A stretch of DNA of 64,000 nucleotides from Winogradskyella thalassocola (GTDB taxonomy: Bacteria; Bacteroidota; Bacteroidia; Flavobacteriales; Flavobacteriaceae). The position numbers and the translations under genes are program-made. The stretch covers positions 186,001 to 250,000 of the forward strand of contig NZ_FNCZ01000002.1 in NCBI RefSeq assembly GCF_900099995.1, written 5' to 3'. Below, piece by piece: positions 59,323 to 64,000 of this stretch. Below the pieces are notes generated by a model. It was not told the DNA's origin. It searched no databases and was given only the letters and a program-made list of their open reading frames with translations. Position 1 is the first letter of the stretch; each line of letters begins with the position of its first letter.

Positions 59323-60816
59323 CTAATTATTTCTTAGCATTCTACTTCTGTCTTGTATAGTATGTCGCTTTAGTATCCGAGAACTTTCACTAAGGACTTC
59401 GTGATCCTTTTTCATATTCCAAAGAATATCACTAGCGCGTTTACGATTTGCGTTTACATCTACTATAGGCATTGGGTAATCTTCACCTAACTTAAAGTTA
59501 TAAAACCCTTGCTCCATTTCTGTCATTAGGTAAGGTTCGTGTATAAAAACGGAATCTAATAGTGCTAATTCTGGTACCCATTTTTTAATAAAAATAGCAT
59601 CAGGATCGTGTTTTAACCCATTCAATGTTGGGTTATAAATTCTCAAGTTATTAATACCTGTTTCGCCGGCTTGCATTTGTAATTGTGGAAAATGGATACC
59701 AGGTTCAAAATCTAAAAACTGTTGTGATAAATGCGTAGTTGCCTTCTGCCAAGATTGCCATAGAATATGGGTGAAAAAAGATGTCAACATGGCACGCATT
59801 CTAAAATTTACGTAACCTGTTTCAATTAAACATCGCATACTAGCATCCACTAATGGAAATCCTGTTTGGCCTTCTTGCAACGCTTTTTGGTAGCTTTCGG
59901 ATAAGCCTTTCTTTAATTTATGGTAGCCTTTGTTAACACTGGCATTTTCCATAGCGTGCTCCATTTCAAACTTCTGAATAAAATGAGCTTGCCAGCGCAG
60001 TCGAGAGATAAACGCACCAATATGAAGTGTGTCTTTCGTTTCAGCTTTTAATTGTTGAGCTTTTTGAAACACTTGCCGTATGGATAAGTTTCCCCAAGCG
60101 ATGTACGGTGAAATTCTACTACAGCTGCTTCGTGAGGCTTCTGGTTTTGAAATATCCTGCATATACGTTTTATATCTGCCTTCGAAGAATGAATTAGCAT
60201 ATTTCCAACCTACAGTTGTACCTCCTTTTTGAAATTTTGTAGTTGTAGGCGTCACTAAATTAGTTACCGAAAATATCTTTTCTAAGTCGTCGATTTCAGA
60301 GCGATTCAATAACTGGTTTTCTGTAGGTTGAAAAACTTCGAGAGTACTATTCATATAATCTTCCCAATTTTCAAACCAATTATCACGGTTTACTAAACCA
60401 CGTTCTACACCATTATTTTTAGACTCTTTCCAGTCGATGAAATTATTTCGGCAATACCGTATAAATTCTTTATCTCTGTTGTAGGTGATTAATAATCCGG
60501 TTTCAACATGTGAAAAAATAGCATCAATTTTGTAGAATTCTTGTATCAGGTTAAACGTACTTGTAATGTCACTCGTAACGGCTAATACCTTCGAATTGTA
60601 TTCTGAAAGTTGCCCATTAATATCTTGTAAAGATTCTTTAATGAAATTAAAATGACGCTCATTATAATGTGCATCGTTCAATAATAAATGTTCAAAAACG
60701 TATAGGATTAGTGTGCGTTTACCAAATGACAAGGCGTTCGCAATCGCTTCATTATCCTGAAGTCTTAAATCGCGTTTAAGCCAAACCACGTTAATATGTT
60801 CTTTATTAGTACTCAT
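59323..60816 (-). CDS. Photolyase/cryptochrome-family FAD protein
   Basis: The 497-residue protein has a Rossmann start INVVWLKRDLRLQDNEAIAN (~8-27) and a C-terminal FAD-binding domain: EASRSSCSRISPYIAWGNLS (~230-249), GFPLVDASMRCLIETGYVNF (~315-334) and GINNLRIYNPTLNG near 388-401. In place of the usual HNRVRM it has NFRMRAML, and the AGETGIN region replaces the usual VAGCGxDAAP. It is therefore not a standard CPD photolyase. It belongs to the bacterial photolyase-like proteins with unknown photochemistry, common beside FeS photolyases in Bacteroidetes. It overlaps the following photolyase gene by 11 bp. Confidence 0.85.
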   Translation of the reverse strand: MSTNKEHINVVWLKRDLRLQDNEAIANALSFGKRTLILYVFEHLLLNDAHYNERHFNFIKESLQDINGQLSEYNSKVLAVTSDITSTFNLIQEFYKIDAIFSHVETGLLITYNRDKEFIRYCRNNFIDWKESKNNGVERGLVNRDNWFENWEDYMNSTLEVFQPTENQLLNRSEIDDLEKIFSVTNLVTPTTTKFQKGGTTVGWKYANSFFEGRYKTYMQDISKPEASRSSCSRISPYIAWGNLSIRQVFQKAQQLKAETKDTLHIGAFISRLRWQAHFIQKFEMEHAMENASVNKGYHKLKKGLSESYQKALQEGQTGFPLVDASMRCLIETGYVNFRMRAMLTSFFTHILWQSWQKATTHLSQQFLDFEPGIHFPQLQMQAGETGINNLRIYNPTLNGLKHDPDAIFIKKWVPELALLDSVFIHEPYLMTEMEQGFYNFKLGEDYPMPIVDVNANRKRASDILWNMKKDHEVLSESSRILKRHTIQDRSRMLRNN

Positions 60817-62341
60817 CTGGGCGCTCTATGATAGCGGTTGCGCGTTCTTTAAGCGTATTGAGTTGGCTTTTATCCATTTTATCTAATACACTATACATCA
60901 TTGCCATGCGTCTATTGCTTCCTAATATCTCTCGTTTATCATCTAAGAAATTCCAATACAAACTATTAAAAGGACAAGCCTTATCCGTTATTTTCTCTTT
61001 TTTATTATAATGACACTTGTCGCAATAATTGCTCATTTTATCAATATAACTACCTGAAGATACATAGGGTTTTGTTGCAATTTTTCCACCATCGGCAAAT
61101 TGACTCATACCTCTAGTATTAGGTAGTTGTACCCATTCTATAGCATCTGCATAAATACCCAAATACCAAGCATCGACTTCATCTGGATGAATTTGAGTTA
61201 ATAAGGCATAATTTCCTGTAATCATTAAGCGCTGTATGTGATGCGCGTAAGCATTCTCTAAAGAATTGTTGATACTCTGTTTTAGGCAATTCATTTTGGT
61301 GTTGCCTGTCCAAAAAAATTCAGGAAGTGAATTCGTATTATTTAAATGATTTTCTGATTTATAATCTGGCATTAAAGTCCAATACATACCTCGCATATAT
61401 TCGCGCCAACCAATAATTTGACGTACAAAACCTTCTACTTGAGAAATATCTATTTCAGATTTATGCTCGTAATAATAGTCTATTACCGAGTTGACCACTT
61501 CTTTAGGGCTCAACAGCTTAATATTCATGGCAAACGATATACGCGAATGAAATAAATATACTTGATCTGTATGCAAGGCATCTTGGTAATCACCAAAACG
61601 AATTAATAAATGTTCACAGAAATAATTGAGCTGTTCAAGGGCTTGTTCTCTATTTATTGGATAACTAAAGGTTTCCGTTTTAAAAGAACCAATTGTTTTA
61701 ATCTTGGCTTTTTCTATGTCTGAAACGATTTTAGAAACATCATTAATAAACCATTTGTAATGTGGGATTTCGGGTTTGCCTTTCCACTTTTTCCTGTTGC
61801 TTTTATCGTAATTCCATTGGCCTCCTTCAGGTTGCTTGCCTTCCATTAGTACCTCATGTTTCTTACGCATATCGCGATAAAACTTTTCCATGAGATAGGT
61901 TTTTTTACCTTCGAAGAATTCTTTTAATTCATATCTAGAAGTATAAAAATGTTCGGAATCGGAAGTATGGGTTTCAATGACTAATGATTTGCAATATTCA
62001 GTGAGTTGCTGATCTAATCTGTACTCATCTGGCAGTTGGTATTCAAAAGCTTCAGTATTGTGATCTTTAATTATTTTTGATAAGTTACCGACTAAACTTT
62101 GTGTATTACTCTTATCATTAATCTTGAAATAAATTACATTATGTCCATTAGATTGTAGTTCTTCAGCGAAACTTCGCATAGCAGCAAAAAAGCCAATTAC
62201 TTTCTGAATATGGTGCGTTACGTAATCCGTTTCTTGTCGCATTTCAAAAAGACAATAAATAACGTTCTCCTTTGCTTCTGAAAACCAAGAGTGGTTAGAA
62301 TTGAGTTGATCACCTAATATGAGTCTTAATGTTTTCTGCAT
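60806..62341 (-). CDS. FeS-type bacterial (6-4) photolyase (FeS-BCP family)
   Basis: The 511-residue protein starts LRLILGDQLNSNHSWF, the mark of the DUF523-like N-domain of the FeS bacterial photolyases. The C-terminal FAD domain contains MTGNYALLTQIHPDEVDAWY (~371-390). The cluster ligands are CDKCHYNKKEKITDKACPFN (~438-457) plus a preceding Cys in MNCLKQ (~347). Known members (PhrB, CryB) carry a [4Fe-4S] cluster and repair (6-4) lesions or signal. The four cluster Cys are present, so cluster binding is expected. Confidence 0.9.
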   Translation of the reverse strand: MQKTLRLILGDQLNSNHSWFSEAKENVIYCLFEMRQETDYVTHHIQKVIGFFAAMRSFAEELQSNGHNVIYFKINDKSNTQSLVGNLSKIIKDHNTEAFEYQLPDEYRLDQQLTEYCKSLVIETHTSDSEHFYTSRYELKEFFEGKKTYLMEKFYRDMRKKHEVLMEGKQPEGGQWNYDKSNRKKWKGKPEIPHYKWFINDVSKIVSDIEKAKIKTIGSFKTETFSYPINREQALEQLNYFCEHLLIRFGDYQDALHTDQVYLFHSRISFAMNIKLLSPKEVVNSVIDYYYEHKSEIDISQVEGFVRQIIGWREYMRGMYWTLMPDYKSENHLNNTNSLPEFFWTGNTKMNCLKQSINNSLENAYAHHIQRLMITGNYALLTQIHPDEVDAWYLGIYADAIEWVQLPNTRGMSQFADGGKIATKPYVSSGSYIDKMSNYCDKCHYNKKEKITDKACPFNSLYWNFLDDKREILGSNRRMAMMYSVLDKMDKSQLNTLKERATAIIERPDEY

Positions 62342-62460
62342 TTTTCACTACAATATTTTACAACGTCCCAATTGTTTTCCCATTTTTTACGCCAAGAAAA
62401 AGGGCGATTACAAACAGGACATATTTTTGTTGGAAGATTTGCTTTCTTTACGCCTTTCAT
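62326..62460 (-). CDS. Small DUF2256 zinc-ribbon-like protein
   Basis: The 44-residue gene starts at ATG 62460. A longer in-frame start exists upstream, but the family is short and the ATGA overlap with the SDR stop favours this one. It has LPTKICPVCNRPFSWRKKWE (~9-28) and VKYCSEKC (~34-41): four Cys in a CxxC-x-CxxxC pattern that should bind zinc. DUF2256 proteins are commonly beside FeS photolyases and cryptochromes. It overlaps that gene by 16 bp. Function unknown, possibly in cluster or protein maturation. Confidence 0.85.
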   Translation of the reverse strand: MKGVKKANLPTKICPVCNRPFSWRKKWENNWDVVKYCSEKCRKH

Positions 62461-63875
62461 TTTTTCACCAAAGCGTTTAGCATACCATTGAAAACAAAGG
62501 CATGAAAAGGTAACACAGAATACCAATACAATCGCCCCCAAATACCTTTAGGTCTAAATACTGCAGTTTGGTGTAATTGGCCTTTTACAATTTTAAATTC
62601 TAACCAAGCTTCACCAGGTAAGCGCATTTCAGCAAAAAGAAGCAATCTTTTTTCTTCTTTACTCGCGTATAAAACACGCCAAAAATCTAAGGCATCACCG
62701 GCTTCTAAATAGGTATTGCTTGTGCGCCCACGTCTTAAACCAACTCCACCAAAAAGTTTATCCATATAGCCTCTAATTTTCCAGAGGCCATTAAAGCTAT
62801 ACCAACCGTTTTTGCCGCCAATAGCCCATATTTTATCTAAAGTAAAATTTTCATCAATGACAGGTTTTTGCCTTTCATCTGTAAAGCACCCAAATTGCGG
62901 TAATTCTATATGTTTGGATAATTGATCTTTAAAGCGTCCACTACTAACGGCATCTTTCCAGCTGGATATCACGGCATTTTGTTCTGTTTTTTGAAACGCT
63001 AAATCCACAGCCGTTTTGTAATCCATGGGTTTAATACCGATGATTTCATTGATTTTACTCGGTTTTCCAATGACTTCAACCTTCATGCTATCAACTAAAG
63101 CAGCAGCCAATTGAAACGATGTAGAGGTTACAAAATATAACCAGTAGGATGAGAGTTTTGGTGTTAATACAGGAAGAGTTACGATATATCGTTTTAATCC
63201 TCTGACTTCAGCAAATTGAAGGAGCATTTCTTTATAAGTCAATATCTCAGGACCGTAAATATCAAAAGCGCCGTTGTATAGTTCTTCTTTACCTAAACCA
63301 CCAGCTAAAAAATTGAGCACATCGCGTATCGCTAACGGCTGTGTTTTTGTATTTAGCCATTTGGGTGTGATCATAAATGGCAATTTTTCTACGATATCTC
63401 TTATAATCTCGAAAGAAGCACTTCCGCTACCAACTATAATTCCTGCTCTAAATGTGGTGAGGGCATAACGTACAGATTTTAAAGTGTTTTCAACTTGTAA
63501 TCGCGACTTTAAGTGTTTTGAAAGTGACGCATCATTTACAATACCACTTAAATAAATGACTTGTTTACACTCTGTTGGTTTTACTAAGTTTTTAAAGTTT
63601 TGTGCACATTGGCGTTCTAAATCTTCAAAATCTTCAGAACCTGTAGACATTGAATGAATTAAATAATACGCTGCATCTATATCTTTTGGAATTTCAGCAG
63701 ATTCTGGTTTGAGAAAATCAACTTTTATAAACGAGCATAAGGGATTATCTTCAATTTCATCTGGAATACGACTTAAATCACGCACACAGCACACCAACTC
63801 GTGTTTGTCTTCGAGAAGTTGTAATGCTAATCGTCTAGCTATATAGCCTGTGGTGCCTGAGATTAATATGCGCAT
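62457..63875 (-). CDS. SDR-family NAD(P)-binding protein with DUF2867 end
   Basis: The 472-residue protein begins MRILISGTTGYIARRLALQL with the extended-SDR Gly motif, then AAYYLIHSMSTGSEDFEDLE (~69-88) and VIYLSGIVND (~106-115). The last ~150 residues (~320-472, IGGKNGWYSFNGLWKIRGYM and GDALDFWRVLYASKEEKRLL) form the DUF2867 domain. These two-part proteins are found in photolyase clusters of flavobacteria. The substrate is unknown. It has overlaps at both sides (4 bp with DUF2256, 1 bp with the next gene), so it is co-translated. Confidence 0.86.
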   Translation of the reverse strand: MRILISGTTGYIARRLALQLLEDKHELVCCVRDLSRIPDEIEDNPLCSFIKVDFLKPESAEIPKDIDAAYYLIHSMSTGSEDFEDLERQCAQNFKNLVKPTECKQVIYLSGIVNDASLSKHLKSRLQVENTLKSVRYALTTFRAGIIVGSGSASFEIIRDIVEKLPFMITPKWLNTKTQPLAIRDVLNFLAGGLGKEELYNGAFDIYGPEILTYKEMLLQFAEVRGLKRYIVTLPVLTPKLSSYWLYFVTSTSFQLAAALVDSMKVEVIGKPSKINEIIGIKPMDYKTAVDLAFQKTEQNAVISSWKDAVSSGRFKDQLSKHIELPQFGCFTDERQKPVIDENFTLDKIWAIGGKNGWYSFNGLWKIRGYMDKLFGGVGLRRGRTSNTYLEAGDALDFWRVLYASKEEKRLLLFAEMRLPGEAWLEFKIVKGQLHQTAVFRPKGIWGRLYWYSVLPFHAFVFNGMLNALVKK

Positions 63876-64000
63876 TAAATAGTTGTTTTTTTAAATTCTG
63901 ATTTTGGTCTTTGGTACTCTAAACGCTCTTGTAGTTTAGGAATACTGTAACCATCTAAACCGTTTATGGTAGCTATATCTCCTTTAGATAAATTGACAAA
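63875..64000 (-). CDS. C-terminal end of an unidentified protein, cut by the window edge
   Basis: A minus-strand frame is open from the right edge to a stop at 63877-63875 that overlaps the SDR start by one base (TAATG). The visible 41 residues include VNLSKGDIATINGLDGYSIP and KLQERLEYQRPKSEFKKTTI. The tail is basic and soluble. It belongs to the same unit as the SDR and photolyase genes, which are often headed by a MerR-type light regulator in this group, but these residues do not identify it. Confidence 0.6.
   Translation of the reverse strand, partial: FVNLSKGDIATINGLDGYSIPKLQERLEYQRPKSEFKKTTI

Overview
The window comes from an AT-rich marine Flavobacteriaceae-type chromosome (Bacteroidota). 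The signs are Bacteroidetes promoters of the form TTG-N19-TAnnTTTG (for example 43981-44010 and 47144-47173), lineage families such as DUF4290, DUF6435/Lacal_2735, TIGR03643 and DUF2256, and few Shine-Dalgarno sequences.

Region 1 (1-10318) is a defence-rich accessory segment. It holds the end of a metallophosphoesterase-STAND NTPase, a type I restriction-modification set (hsdS and hsdR; hsdM is not in view), DUF1737, PLD-like and GIY-YIG genes, a pseudogene, and a run of 99-bp terminator-bearing tandem repeats.

Region 2 (10319-43885) is a 33.5-kb genomic island integrated into the 3' half of a CAU-anticodon tRNA gene. It is bounded by a perfect 45-bp direct repeat and has its tyrosine integrase next to the intact tRNA copy. 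Three-fold 12-bp iterations ending in GTGTTC lie just inside both ends and look like arm-type integrase sites. I see no conjugation, replication or phage structural genes. The cargo has two main parts. The first is a same-strand run (12617-24616) encoding a VWA-like lipoprotein, a small membrane protein, a tubulin-like protein, a 1119-residue actin/Hsp70-like protein, a coiled-coil membrane protein, a small acidic membrane protein, a ZorA/MotA-like and a ZorB/MotB-like proton-channel pair, a retropepsin-like lipoprotein, a DNase I-fold lipoprotein and a small cysteine protein. This is the best candidate for an undescribed system: an ion-driven membrane motor coupled to two cytoskeletal NTPases with envelope-located hydrolases. 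It is followed by a membrane-anchored PD-(D/E)XK protein, an EEP pseudogene remnant, secreted proteins and a MORN-repeat protein. The second part (29340-41226) is a complete type I RM operon, hsdM-hsdS-[OLD-type ATPase-nuclease, two DUF262 proteins]-hsdR, with extra defence genes nested inside.

Two island promoters share the dyad TTACGGTTTYCCGTA exactly 22 bp upstream of a -7 box, which suggests that one regulator controls the TM2 gene and the cytoskeletal/motor operon. A multi-hairpin leader lies upstream of a 57-residue lipoprotein gene.

Region 3 (43886-64000) is core chromosome: the tRNA promoter, a START-like protein, a class IV aminotransferase, YqgE, HU, fmt, recQ, an AAA ATPase, DUF493, DUF4290, murA (Asp replaces the usual fosfomycin-target Cys), and a minus-strand DNA-repair and stress cluster with three photolyase/cryptochrome proteins, GTP cyclohydrolase I, glutathione peroxidase, TspO, SDR proteins and small conserved genes. 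The last gene runs off the right edge.
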